Source: Abditibacteriaceae bacterium (GTDB taxonomy: Bacteria > Armatimonadota > Abditibacteriia > Abditibacteriales > Abditibacteriaceae). Taken from it: a DNA stretch of 64,000 nt. Below, one piece after another: positions 9,656 through 17,971 of the stretch. Below the pieces are notes generated by a model that saw nothing but the letters and a program-made list of their open reading frames with translations, ran no database searches and was not told where the DNA came from. The translations under genes were made by a program, and so were the position numbers. Numbering within the stretch: the stretch's first letter is position 1; each line of letters opens with the position of its first letter. Location of the stretch: the NCBI GenBank assembly GCA_019239895.1, contig JAFAZH010000036.1:1-64000 (forward strand), written 5' to 3'.

Positions 9656-10093
9656 ATGAAGACACAACATTTAACGACAAATCAAGACGAGACGCGAGCA
9701 TTGGGCGAAACCTTGAGCCGCCAGTTGCAGCCGGGTGATTTAATCACTCTGAGCGGGCCATTAGGCGCGGGTAAGACAACCTTTGTGCAGGGTGTGGCGC
9801 GTGGCCTGGAAGTCGCTACGGATGCTACCTCGCCAACCTTCGTGCTGATTATCGAACATGAAGGGCGTATTCCATTGCTGCACTTAGACGCCTACCGGTT
9901 AGAAAACAAGTGCTTCGATGCGATTCGAGATGCTGGGGTGACTGACTTTCTGGATCGCACTGATGCTGTGAAACTGATCGAGTGGCCAGAACGCATCGCG
10001 GATTTTCTGCCCACGCCCCGCTTTGCCATTGTCATTGATTATGGTGATAATGACAATGAGCGACGAATTGAAATTATAGAAAAAGAGAATTAG
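9656..10093 (+). CDS. tsaE: tRNA t6A biosynthesis ATPase TsaE
   Basis: TsaE is the P-loop ATPase that works with TsaB and TsaD to place threonylcarbamoyl on A37 of ANN-decoding tRNAs. The 145-residue protein contains the Walker A motif SGPLGAGKTTFVQG near residues 35-48, the switch sequence TSPTFVLI near 60, and LLHLDAYRLE near 76. The late WPER motif (KLIEWPERI near 108) is diagnostic. tsaB, rimI and tsaD follow on the same strand, but a 220-base repeat-rich gap separates tsaE from tsaB. Confidence 0.95.
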   Translation: MKTQHLTTNQDETRALGETLSRQLQPGDLITLSGPLGAGKTTFVQGVARGLEVATDATSPTFVLIIEHEGRIPLLHLDAYRLENKCFDAIRDAGVTDFLDRTDAVKLIEWPERIADFLPTPRFAIVIDYGDNDNERRIEIIEKEN

Positions 10094-10302
10094 CCACAGA
10101 AGGCATGGGAAGAAGAGGGGAAGAGGAGAGAGGGAGCCTAACGAACCCGGAGCGTGAGCGACGGGCTAGACTCGTAGTGCCCAGTAGCTCATACTCTAGC
10201 CCGTCGCTCACGCTCCGGGTTCGTTAGGCTCCCCGTTACCTGCACCTGCTAACTTAGTTTGCTCCTCCCCCGTTCCGTGTCCTTCTGTGTGCTTCTGTGG
10301 CT
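10092..10302. repeat. Nested palindromic element between tsaE and tsaB
   Basis: An outer inverted repeat AGCCACAGAAG (10092-10102) pairs with its complement at 10292-10302. Inside it lies a second inverted repeat of 39 bases per arm (10132-10170 and 10195-10233), essentially perfect, containing CGGAGCGTGAGCGACGGGCT. The two layers have different sequence character, as if one palindromic element had inserted into another. The first bases overlap the tsaE stop region. Confidence 0.75.
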
Positions 10303-10317
10303 AAAATATTTCAAATC

Positions 10318-11145
10318 ATGAACATCTTAGCGTTAGAAACCAGTGGTATAGCGATAGGCGTGGCAGCTTTGCGATGTGATGCCGATGGGGCCATTGAGCC
10401 GTTAGCGGTGCTGGGGTTAGAGGAATCGCGCCAGTTGTCGCGCCAGATTATTGCGGCCCTGGAAGCCACGCTCCAACATGCGGGTTGGACGTTAGACGAG
10501 GTGGATGCCCTCGCGGTGGGTTTAGGGCCGGGGTCGTGGACGAGCTTGCGCATTGGGCTTACAACTTGCAAGACACTCGCCCAGGTGCGCGGCTGGCAGT
10601 TGGCTGGCGTGCCAACCTTTGACGCGATGGCCCAAGCTGTCTGGCGCCAGGCCGGGCGAGAGCAAGACAATAGCGAAGCAACCGCTATCGAGGCCGATGG
10701 TGCAGAGACACAAGACGGAACCGGATTGCCAGAGCATTTCTTACTGCTAGCAACGGCTCCTTCTCGGCCAGGGGAAGTTTACGGCAAGATTTATGAGTGC
10801 CAGGAAGATTATCTTTCTCTCGTGCAGTCGGAGTGGCTTGGCTCGCCCGAACTGATGGCCGATACGTTACAAACCGAGGCGCTGGCGCGGGATACAGACA
10901 GCCCATTGGTTTTAGTGGGGCTAGGAGCTGCGGCGATTAGCGAAATATTGGCCGCGCGTAATGAGATGCACTTTGAAGTGTCTTTAGCGGTTGAGCATAT
11001 CGTGGTGGAAGTTGCCATTGCCGGGGCGAGTGCCCTGATGAGTGGTGAAGCGGCTGACCCCTTAGAACTTCAACCTCTCTATCTTGCACCTTCCGCTGCC
11101 GAACGAAATCTTCTCGGCGCTGGCTCATCGCCTAAAGGTAGATAG
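10318..11145 (+). CDS. tsaB: tRNA t6A biosynthesis protein TsaB
   Basis: TsaB is the scaffold partner of TsaD in t6A synthesis. The start chosen is the ATG at 10318 giving MNILALETSG, the usual TsaB opening; an in-frame GTG at 10297 lies within the upstream palindromic repeat and is unlikely. The ASKHA-fold landmarks are present: ILALETSG at the N-terminus and GLGPGSWTSLRIGLT near residues 63-77. At about 275 residues it is a little longer than many TsaB proteins, with an acidic insertion near residues 110-130. rimI follows immediately. Confidence 0.92.
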   Translation: MNILALETSGIAIGVAALRCDADGAIEPLAVLGLEESRQLSRQIIAALEATLQHAGWTLDEVDALAVGLGPGSWTSLRIGLTTCKTLAQVRGWQLAGVPTFDAMAQAVWRQAGREQDNSEATAIEADGAETQDGTGLPEHFLLLATAPSRPGEVYGKIYECQEDYLSLVQSEWLGSPELMADTLQTEALARDTDSPLVLVGLGAAAISEILAARNEMHFEVSLAVEHIVVEVAIAGASALMSGEAADPLELQPLYLAPSAAERNLLGAGSSPKGR

Positions 11146-11257
11146 AGTTTTTATCTTTGGTAGGCTTGCCGTTAGAGGCGGGGCAAGCCCCTGTTGTGGT
11201 AGGTGGAATCCGACGAATACAAGTATCAATCCAATAGCAATCAATCCCCCGTTCAGT

Positions 11258-11719
11258 GTGCCAGATGGAGCTTTAGCTGCAATAGCCGTGCGCCATGCCA
11301 CACGAGCGGATTTGGGTGCCCTAATCGTGATTGAGCGGGCTTCCTTCCACGATCCCTGGGCACCATCTTCCATTGAAAGCTCACTGGAAAATGAGCGTAT
11401 CTTTGTCCTGGTAGCGACCATAGAGAACATGGTTTGTGGTTATGGAGTGGCGTGGACAGTGGGCGATGACGGGGAAGTTACGCATATCGCGGTAGCTCCA
11501 GAAGCACGTCAACAAGGTGTTGGCTCGACTTTATTGCAAGAAATGATAAGTGAATGCCGTCAGCGTGGGGCAGAGAAAGTATTCTTAGAAGTGCGCCCCA
11601 GTAATGAACGGGCGCGGCGACTCTATGAGCGGCTGGGTTTCCAAAAAGTTGGCCTGCGCCGCCAGTATTACCGCGATGGCGAGGATGCCATTGTGATGCA
11701 ATGGAACTCCGCAAGTTGA
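11258..11719 (+). CDS. rimI: Ribosomal-protein-alanine N-acetyltransferase RimI
   Basis: This GNAT acetyltransferase probably acetylates the N-terminus of ribosomal protein S18. It shows the acetyl-CoA loop VAPEARQQGVGSTLL and the C-terminal EVRPSNERARRLYERLGF that distinguishes RimI. An open frame extends upstream to a TTG at 11084 inside tsaB, but the family homology begins only at about IAVRHATRADLG. I therefore chose the GTG at 11258, which gives about 153 residues, the usual RimI length. No clear ribosome binding site marks either start. tsaB-rimI-tsaD is a common gene order. Confidence 0.88.
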   Translation: MPDGALAAIAVRHATRADLGALIVIERASFHDPWAPSSIESSLENERIFVLVATIENMVCGYGVAWTVGDDGEVTHIAVAPEARQQGVGSTLLQEMISECRQRGAEKVFLEVRPSNERARRLYERLGFQKVGLRRQYYRDGEDAIVMQWNSAS

Positions 11720-11793
11720 GTGTCGTTTGCTGTTATGTAATCTTGTGTGTGATCCTGCTATAACCATTCCCATAATCTCCTATACTCATTGAC

Positions 11794-12828
11794 ATGCTCA
11801 CTCTTGGTATTGAAACCAGTTGCGATGAGACGAGCGTAGCTTTGCTGCGCGACGAAGCCGATATTTTAGTGAACTTGATTGCTTCCCAGGTGGACGCGCA
11901 TCAACTTTTTGGAGGCGTGGTGCCTGAAATCGCCTCGCGCAAGCATCTGGAAGTGTTGAATCCTTTATTGGCGCAGTTGCAAAAAGAGACAGCCATTCAA
12001 TGGCAGGATATTGACTTAGTTGCGGTTACGCACGGGCCGGGCTTAGTCGGTGCCCTTTTAGTCGGGGTCGCGGCGGCAAAAGGCTTGAGCTATGCCTACC
12101 GCATTCCGTGTCAGCCAGTCAACCATATTGAGGGGCATATCGCCTCTAACTTTCTGGCCCGGCCTGACTTGAAGTTTCCCATGCTGTGTTTGGTAGTCAG
12201 TGGGGGCCATAGCGATCTTATTTTGATGCGCGATCATGGAGTGTATGAGCGTCTGGGTAAAACCCGCGATGATGCGGTGGGGGAAGCCTTCGACAAGGTG
12301 GCACGCGCTTTAGGACTCCCTTTACCGGGCGGGCCGTGGCTGGAAAAGACAGCGCGAGAGGGCGATCCGCGCGCTTTTGAATTCACCCCGGCTAACCTGG
12401 AACCATCGCTTGATTTCTCTTATTCCGGTTTGAAAACTGCTGCGGCCCAGGCCATGCAGAAAAGTGTGAAGGTGCAAAATGAGCAGGGAGGGGAAAGTCG
12501 AGTAGCCGATATTGCGGCCTCTTTTCAACGTTCAGCGATTCGCCAGTTGCGGCGCAATGTCGAGCGGGCGCTGGAACGCTATCCGGTGGCTACCTTTGGC
12601 CTGTGCGGAGGCGTGGCGGCCAATGGTGCGTTGCGCGAAGAGCTAAAACAGGCGGCAGAGGCGGCAGGCGTTGATTTTGTGGTGCCTGACAAAGTCCTTT
12701 GTACTGATAATGCAGCCATGATTGCGGCGGCTGGGTATTATCGTTTTCTGGCTCGCCCGGAGGCGCAGCAACATTTCTCCCTGGAAACCCTAGAATTCGA
12801 TACGCACTCGCTTTTACCCGTGGCTTGA
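11794..12828 (+). CDS. tsaD: tRNA N6-adenosine threonylcarbamoyltransferase TsaD
   Basis: TsaD transfers the threonylcarbamoyl group from its adenylate to A37 of tRNA. The 344-residue protein opens with TLGIETSCDETSVALL, carries the metal-binding motif HIEGH at residues 111-115, VVSGGHSDLI near 134, the DDAVGEAFDKVARALGL stretch near 159 and the late LCGGVAANGALR near 270. Length is normal. A 74-base gap separates it from rimI; a glycosyltransferase follows. Confidence 0.97.
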   Translation: MLTLGIETSCDETSVALLRDEADILVNLIASQVDAHQLFGGVVPEIASRKHLEVLNPLLAQLQKETAIQWQDIDLVAVTHGPGLVGALLVGVAAAKGLSYAYRIPCQPVNHIEGHIASNFLARPDLKFPMLCLVVSGGHSDLILMRDHGVYERLGKTRDDAVGEAFDKVARALGLPLPGGPWLEKTAREGDPRAFEFTPANLEPSLDFSYSGLKTAAAQAMQKSVKVQNEQGGESRVADIAASFQRSAIRQLRRNVERALERYPVATFGLCGGVAANGALREELKQAAEAAGVDFVVPDKVLCTDNAAMIAAAGYYRFLARPEAQQHFSLETLEFDTHSLLPVA

Positions 12829-12879
12829 GAAGCTATTGAACTTGCAGGCCAGTTCCATCGTTATACATTGTAGAGATTA

Positions 12880-14007
12880 ATGAAGCCAAGTCAACATCGG
12901 ATTTTACAAGTTATCACACCGTCGCATATCGGAGGGGCCGAGCGACATTTAGAATGGTTAGCGCCCCGTTTGCGTGAACGAGGGCATGATGTCCATATTG
13001 TGTGCAAGGATCGCGGCCATGTCGTGGAGGAATTTCGCCGTGCTCTGGGCGCGGTCAATTTAGAGGTGCAGGCGTTGCCCATTCGCGGCAAGATGAACCC
13101 CCGCGCCTTCCTTGCTTTGCTGCGTGCTATTCGCTGCACAAAGGCCGATTTTACGCATAGTCATCTCTCCACAGCCAGTTGGCTTTGTGGTTGGCTTGAT
13201 CAGATGGGCATTTGCCCTTCAGTAGGGCATGTCCAGGGCTTTACCAATGTCAACTGGCACCGCTGGCAACGACGCCTGATCGCCTGCTCTCAAGCTGTTA
13301 AAGAGCACATGATAGCGCAGGGGGTGAGGGCAGAGCGCATCACGGTTTTGCCGAATCCGGTTGATCCCATTAATATTCGCCCGCGTCGCTCTGCCACGGT
13401 TGTGCGGGCCGAGTTTGGTGCCGACGAAGATACACCTGTTATCGGGTCGTTTGCTCATCTTTCCGAAAAAAAGGGCTGGCGCGAATTTATCGAGGCTATC
13501 CCTCAAGTTTTGCGCAAACACCCGCAAGCTCAGTTCTGGTGCGTGGGCGAGGGCAATCTGCGCCCCGAATTGGAAGCCAGCGCGCAAGCCGGTGGCTTTG
13601 CCTCCAATGTGCGCTTTTTAGGATTTCGGCGCGATGTAGGGGACATCATGAACGCCGTAGACATTATGGCTCTGCCTTCTTATCGAGAGCCTTTTGGCAT
13701 CGTCTATGTGGAAGCGGCCCTGTTAAAGAAACCTGCCATTGCCTGTGCGGCTGGCGGTGCGCCCGATGTGGTGGTGGATGGTTTGACTGGCCTATTAGTA
13801 CCGCCACGCCAGAGCCAGGCACTCGCCGAAGCTATCGTTAAACTGTTAGATGACCCCGCCCAGGCCGCCAGTATGGGAGCAGTGGGTTACGAGCGAGCGT
13901 TAGAGCATTTTGGTTGGCCAAGTTTCTTGAACCAATTAGAACACGTCTATGCCTCAGTGCTTGAACCACAGAATGGGCGAAGAAACTTACTTGTGAAAGC
14001 CTGTTAA
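12880..14007 (+). CDS. Glycosyltransferase family 4 (GT-B fold)
   Basis: A 375-residue GT-B enzyme of the GT4 type. It opens with HRILQVITPSHIGGAERHLEWL (the GGAE donor-side loop), has VIGSFAHLSEKKGWREFIEA near residue 188, and the GT4 nucleotide-sugar motif with the EX7E-like stretch around PSYREPFGIVYVEAALLKKP near 265-285. This family moves a sugar from a nucleotide donor to a lipid or glycan at the inner membrane. The neighbourhood of heptosyltransferases and a Kdo hydroxylase suggests LPS core or related glycan assembly. The sugar is unknown. Confidence 0.88.
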   Translation: MKPSQHRILQVITPSHIGGAERHLEWLAPRLRERGHDVHIVCKDRGHVVEEFRRALGAVNLEVQALPIRGKMNPRAFLALLRAIRCTKADFTHSHLSTASWLCGWLDQMGICPSVGHVQGFTNVNWHRWQRRLIACSQAVKEHMIAQGVRAERITVLPNPVDPINIRPRRSATVVRAEFGADEDTPVIGSFAHLSEKKGWREFIEAIPQVLRKHPQAQFWCVGEGNLRPELEASAQAGGFASNVRFLGFRRDVGDIMNAVDIMALPSYREPFGIVYVEAALLKKPAIACAAGGAPDVVVDGLTGLLVPPRQSQALAEAIVKLLDDPAQAASMGAVGYERALEHFGWPSFLNQLEHVYASVLEPQNGRRNLLVKAC

Positions 14008-14014
14008 AGCCGAA

Positions 14015-14343
14015 TTAGTTGCTGCGCAAGTTAGGCATAATGGCTATGGCTTTGCCGAGAATATCCACATCTGACACCCAGCCATCAATACGTCCACGGT
14101 TGCTGCCTATAAGAAAACGTTCTGCTTCAATGGCCCAGATGAGATGTAACACCCAATGCTGATATCTGCGACCTTGGATTTTAGCTAAAACAATATCCCC
14201 AATTTCCAAGTCTGCTGTTTCGCATGGGGCTATGGTCACTAAATCTTTGTCATTGACCTTACCCCGCATGGGATGACCACGCGGCCTTCCTGAGTAATGC
14301 GTCTGGCTTGCAAATCTTTAACTGCTGTTTCTGCCCAACGCAT
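14015..14343 (-). pseudogene. Frameshifted small S24/S26-like conserved protein
   Basis: The downstream part (ATG at 14269) encodes 84 residues with a beta-rich LexA/signal-peptidase-like pattern: MRGKVNDKDLVTIAPC, LEIGDIVLAKIQG, FLIGSNRGRIDGWV. Small proteins of this type, as I recall them, start about 30 residues earlier with a helix and an RPRGHSM-like motif. Those pieces exist here: MRWAETAVKDLQARRITQE begins at the ATG at 14343 in another frame, and RPRGHPM lies just before 14269 in the downstream frame. One base appears to be missing around 14280-14292. The serine expected in RGHSM is proline here. It could be a decayed gene, a sequencing error, or use the internal start. Confidence 0.65.
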
Positions 14344-14379
14344 AATGTGCAATAGATAATGTTAGGTTGTGGGCAGCTA

Positions 14380-15372
14380 TCACGCTGCTTTCTGAGACAA
14401 CGGGCCTTCGCCTAAAGGCTTACCTGTGAGGTTTTCCAGGACGCCAATCGGGGACTTCTCCGGGTGAATGAGGGCGCGCACCGGAATAATAAAGGTCTGT
14501 TCCAGGGCATATTGACCCGAAAGCACGGCGTGCGGCACGCTGTCGGTGAAGACCATCCAGGTGCTGAGGGGTGGAAAGTCGGTGCGGATTTTAGGCGTGT
14601 TTTGCTGAAAGTCGCTATTCTCTTTGAGGTAGTCGTGAAAGTGCAGCATGAAATGATCGTAAGGCGTATGATCTGGCGTTTTCATCCCCACGGCCCGCTT
14701 GATAGCGGCCAGTGGGCCACCGGAAGTCTTTCCTGGAGTGAAGCTCTGGGCGGCGAATTTTTTAAGGCCCGCGTCTTCAGCATATTGCTTGGCCAGTGCC
14801 TCGAAGCGGTCGGTGGTGAGCCAGACGCGCGGATGCTGGGGGTTGATGTTGGTAAAAACGCGCAAAATGCGGCCACCACGTGTCGGGCGGGTGGGGAAGG
14901 CGTCTACATGGAGCAGGTCATTACGCTTATGTACCGATAAATCGCGCCCTTCTTCTTCCTCCGGTCGAAAACTGGCGAAGTCTAACGACCAATGCGGAGC
15001 GTAGGGTTTCAAAACCTGGGCTAAAAACTGCGTGACCTGCGCGGAATAGTTGCGCATAATGGCTTGCAGTCGTTGCATCTCTTCGGGACTGACAGACTTT
15101 AAGCCGCGTATGACATCCTGCTTGGGACGATACGAGATGTTTTTGTGCAAGTTAGACTCGCTTTGCTTTTGCGAGAGCAGAAATTCTCGGTCGGCATCGG
15201 GGAAATCGAAGGGGATGCCTTTGAAGTATAGGATGCCGCCCTCTTCCAATTGCTCACAACACCAGCGCGTGCGTTGGTCACTTTGTGCGGGTTCAAGCCA
15301 GCCTTGTGGATATTGGTAATCGTCCACGCTGACCCATGATGCCCCATGCTGAGAATTTTCTGCTGTTGCCAT
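14380..15372 (-). CDS. kdoO: Kdo 3-hydroxylase (KdoO-like Fe(II)/2-oxoglutarate enzyme)
   Basis: The 330-residue protein resembles the Kdo_hydroxy family, which hydroxylates C3 of Kdo in the LPS inner core using Fe(II), O2 and 2-oxoglutarate. Landmarks are the iron-binding HVD at residues 155-157 within LLHVDAFPTRPTRGGRILR, the FTNINPQHPRVW strand, and a distal histidine in DSVPHAVLSGQ near residue 281. It is transcribed opposite to the neighbouring GT9 gene. Its presence agrees with the Kdo and heptose genes further right and implies that the organism makes a Kdo-bearing LPS. Confidence 0.82.
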   Translation of the reverse strand: MATAENSQHGASWVSVDDYQYPQGWLEPAQSDQRTRWCCEQLEEGGILYFKGIPFDFPDADREFLLSQKQSESNLHKNISYRPKQDVIRGLKSVSPEEMQRLQAIMRNYSAQVTQFLAQVLKPYAPHWSLDFASFRPEEEEGRDLSVHKRNDLLHVDAFPTRPTRGGRILRVFTNINPQHPRVWLTTDRFEALAKQYAEDAGLKKFAAQSFTPGKTSGGPLAAIKRAVGMKTPDHTPYDHFMLHFHDYLKENSDFQQNTPKIRTDFPPLSTWMVFTDSVPHAVLSGQYALEQTFIIPVRALIHPEKSPIGVLENLTGKPLGEGPLSQKAA

Positions 15373-15660
15373 AGTTATCCTCTATCTTGCTTGTAATTGT
15401 TTATAATTGCAATGAACTCTTTAATACCAAGAGAGCTATGAGCAGAGTGTATACTCAATAGCGTTTGAGCTTGGTTGATGTACTGCTGAGATGAACTTAT
15501 CTATCATTATGCCAAATTGCTTGCGCCTGCGAAGGTGCTTGATATTGACAAAAAATAAATAGGTAAAATAAGTCGGAGCAGCTAAAATACTTTTTAGATG
15601 GTGTAATACGTGCTGAATAGAATCAATCATTGAGTCGTCTGAGACACTAAGCAGCCAGAG
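15373..15660. other. Divergent promoter region
   Basis: A 288-base AT-rich gap between the minus-strand Kdo hydroxylase gene and the plus-strand GT9 gene. I see no gene, RNA or strong repeat in it; it presumably holds promoters for both sides. Confidence 0.4.
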
Positions 15661-16722
15661 ATGAAGATTCTCATTGTTCGACTTTCCAGTATTGGCGACT
15701 GCGTGTTGGCTTCCCCGGTGGTGGAAGCTTTGCAAGAGCGGTATCCCGCCGCACATCTCACCTGGGCCGTGCAGTCGAAATCGTTGCCTGTGGTGCGTGG
15801 CTTACCCGGTTTGGCCGATATTCTGCTATGGAATGACCACCATCGCTGGCGCTCCCTGGGGAGCGCCCTGTGGCGCACCTGGCGCGAGCGGTTTGATATT
15901 GTCCTCGATTTGCAGGGATTAGATAAAGCTGGTCTGTTTTCCATTGCCAGTGGTGCCAAGCGGCGCGTTTCGGGCACCCGCGCCCGTAACATCGCACATT
16001 GGAGCAGCAATGAGTTAGTGCCTGAACCAGAAATTATTCATGCGCGCTTAGTCAATCTGCGCCGCGCGGCCCAGGTGGGCATTGCGGAAGATGCTGCCGA
16101 GCGGTTCTATCCTCGGGTGCCGGTGACTTCCACGCACCGGCGTGCCGCCGATGAATTTTTAGCGCAGGCTGGGTTCCTGCCAACCCATCGTGTGGTGGGC
16201 CTGAATCTGGGCGCGGCTCATGCCTTTAAACGCTGGCCGATAGAACGCTTTGCTCAACTGGCTAACGAATTATTAGTTAGCGATGGCAATACTCGGCTCA
16301 TCATTTTCGGTGCGCCTTCTGATATGCCACTCCTGGAAGAGTTTGAAACAGAACTGGCCCGCTGCCAGCCAGCCCCGCCCGGTATGTCGTGGCCGGGTCG
16401 CATCGTCGCGGCGGTGGGGCGCATAGACCTGATGCAACTGGCCTCGATTGCCGAGCGGTGTTCGGCTTTTGTTACGGCGGATACTGGCCCCATGCATATC
16501 GCTGCTGCGATTGGTGCCCCCGTGGTGGCGCTCTTTGGCCCTACCGATTCGACCCACACTGGCCCCGTCTATAAGCCCGGCAATGCCCCCATCCGCGTCC
16601 TGGATGCCCGTGAGATCGTCGAAGATTGGCCCGCACCTATGGATGCGCTTAAAGTGGAGTTGGTTTTTGATGAAGTACGCGCTCTGATGCAACAAGTTGA
16701 AGAGATGCGCTCCAGAGCTTGA
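15661..16722 (+). CDS. Glycosyltransferase family 9 (ADP-heptose:LPS heptosyltransferase-like)
   Basis: The 353-residue protein opens with MKILIVRLSSIGDCVLASPVVEAL, the standard GT9 start, and contains GLNLGAAHAFKRWPIERFAQLA near residue 180 and the donor-site region FVTADTGPMHIAAAIGAPVVALFGPTDSTHTGP near 276-308. These enzymes add heptose from ADP-heptose to the Kdo-lipid A core. The ADP-heptose synthesis genes are present further right in the window. Which heptose position it adds cannot be told from the sequence. Confidence 0.9.
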   Translation: MKILIVRLSSIGDCVLASPVVEALQERYPAAHLTWAVQSKSLPVVRGLPGLADILLWNDHHRWRSLGSALWRTWRERFDIVLDLQGLDKAGLFSIASGAKRRVSGTRARNIAHWSSNELVPEPEIIHARLVNLRRAAQVGIAEDAAERFYPRVPVTSTHRRAADEFLAQAGFLPTHRVVGLNLGAAHAFKRWPIERFAQLANELLVSDGNTRLIIFGAPSDMPLLEEFETELARCQPAPPGMSWPGRIVAAVGRIDLMQLASIAERCSAFVTADTGPMHIAAAIGAPVVALFGPTDSTHTGPVYKPGNAPIRVLDAREIVEDWPAPMDALKVELVFDEVRALMQQVEEMRSRA

Positions 16723-16769
16723 TATTTCGATTCCCTGAAGATATACCCAAGTTGCTACTGATTGTTGCC

Positions 16770-16855
16770 GTGAATCAATTCACGGGCTGCAAAACGAAGT
16801 GGCCCTGTGGCGACTCAGGGAGTCCGCGCAGGCGGACTTCGTTTTGCAGCCCGTG
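16770..16855. repeat. Structured palindromic repeat
   Basis: Twenty-base arms (16781-16800 and 16836-16855, CACGGGCTGCAAAACGAAGT and its exact complement) enclose two small hairpins (CCCTG/CAGGG at 16803-16819 and GTCCGC/GCGGAC at 16822-16837), with a further hairpin GTGAA-TCAA-TTCAC at 16770-16783 overlapping the left edge. It lies between the GT9 gene and the dehydratase gene and has no coding potential. Confidence 0.75.
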
Positions 16856-16936
16856 GTTTCAACCACTGGACCTTCTCAAGTTAGGTAGCATATTTCCTGA
16901 AAATCCGAGGAGATTAAGATCACGCAAGGTTTTGCT

Positions 16937-17971
16937 GTGGGTGAACAACACTTGCGCCCGCAATGGTGGCGCGACCGTCCAGTTTTTGTCACAGGGTGCA
17001 ATGGATTCTTAGGCACCTGGCTAACCCACGCTTTAATAGCACTGGGCGCACAAGTTGTTGGCTTAGTGCGTGATCCTAATCCTCGGTTGGCGCTTTCTAA
17101 GGGCAGTGCCTTAAATCCTCTACCATCAAATCCCCCAACGTCACTGTTCCCGCTGCAATCTATTACGGCAGTTTATGGTGATGTCCGCGACCGGGCACTG
17201 TTAGAACGCACGCTCAATGAGTATGAAATAAAAACAGTATTTCACCTGGCGGCCCAGGCGCTTATTGGTGAAGCTCATCGCAACCCGACAGGGACATTTG
17301 AAATTAATATCGGCGGCACCTGGTCGCTCCTGGAAGCGGCCCGCCGCACGCCTTGTGTTGAGCAGATTATTATTTCCTCGTCGGATAAAGCCTATGGCGC
17401 ATCTCCTCATCTACCATACACAGAAGCTATGCCGTTGCAGGGGCACCAACCTTATGAGGTGAGTAAGTCGTGTATGGATTTAATCGCTCGCTGCTATGCG
17501 AATACCTATGGCCTGGCCATTGGTGTGACGCGATGTAGCAACCTCTATGGCGGCGGCGACTTGAACTGGAACCGCATTGTGCCGGGCACGGTGCGCGCCG
17601 TGCTTGGGGGCACCGCGCCAGAGATTCGCAGTGATGGCACCTTAAGACGCGATTACCTCTATATCGAGGATGCCGTAAATGCTTATTTAACCTTAGTCCA
17701 AGCTCTGGCTGCGGATCAAAACTTAAAAGGACAAGCCTGGAACTTTGGCAGTGGCGTGCCAGTATCGGTATTGGAAATGGTGCAGAAAATCTTGGCCGTG
17801 GCTGGCTGCAATCATTTACAACCGCGCATCTTAGGCCAACCCAACCACGAAGTTCCTGTTCAATATCTTGATAGTTCGCACGCTGCCTCCAAGTTACAAT
17901 GGCAGCCGCATCACACACTGGAAGCAGGCTTGAGGCAAACGGTGAACTGGTATCGAGAGTACCTGAGTTAA
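16937..17971 (+). CDS. NAD-dependent sugar-nucleotide 4,6-dehydratase/epimerase (CDP-glucose 4,6-dehydratase-like)
   Basis: A 344-residue short-chain dehydrogenase. The Rossmann motif is VTGCNGFLGTW near residue 21, the catalytic Ser and YxxxK are seen in SSSDKAYG and PYEVSKSC near 150-180, and RCSNLYGGGDLNWNRIVPG near 205 is characteristic of CDP-glucose 4,6-dehydratase (RfbG) and close relatives. The opening LRPQWWRDRPVFVTG also fits RfbG. The product would be a 4-keto-6-deoxy sugar nucleotide for a surface glycan. A GDP-mannose 4,6-dehydratase role is less likely but not excluded. Translation is assumed to start at a GTG. Its 3' end overlaps the convergent WD40 gene by 78 bases. Confidence 0.82.
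   Translation: MGEQHLRPQWWRDRPVFVTGCNGFLGTWLTHALIALGAQVVGLVRDPNPRLALSKGSALNPLPSNPPTSLFPLQSITAVYGDVRDRALLERTLNEYEIKTVFHLAAQALIGEAHRNPTGTFEINIGGTWSLLEAARRTPCVEQIIISSSDKAYGASPHLPYTEAMPLQGHQPYEVSKSCMDLIARCYANTYGLAIGVTRCSNLYGGGDLNWNRIVPGTVRAVLGGTAPEIRSDGTLRRDYLYIEDAVNAYLTLVQALAADQNLKGQAWNFGSGVPVSVLEMVQKILAVAGCNHLQPRILGQPNHEVPVQYLDSSHAASKLQWQPHHTLEAGLRQTVNWYREYLS

Noticed and set aside
15436..15756. Minus-strand frame of 106 residues between the Kdo hydroxylase and GT9 genes
   Set aside because: It overlaps the confident GT9 start on the other strand and contains no recognisable motif.
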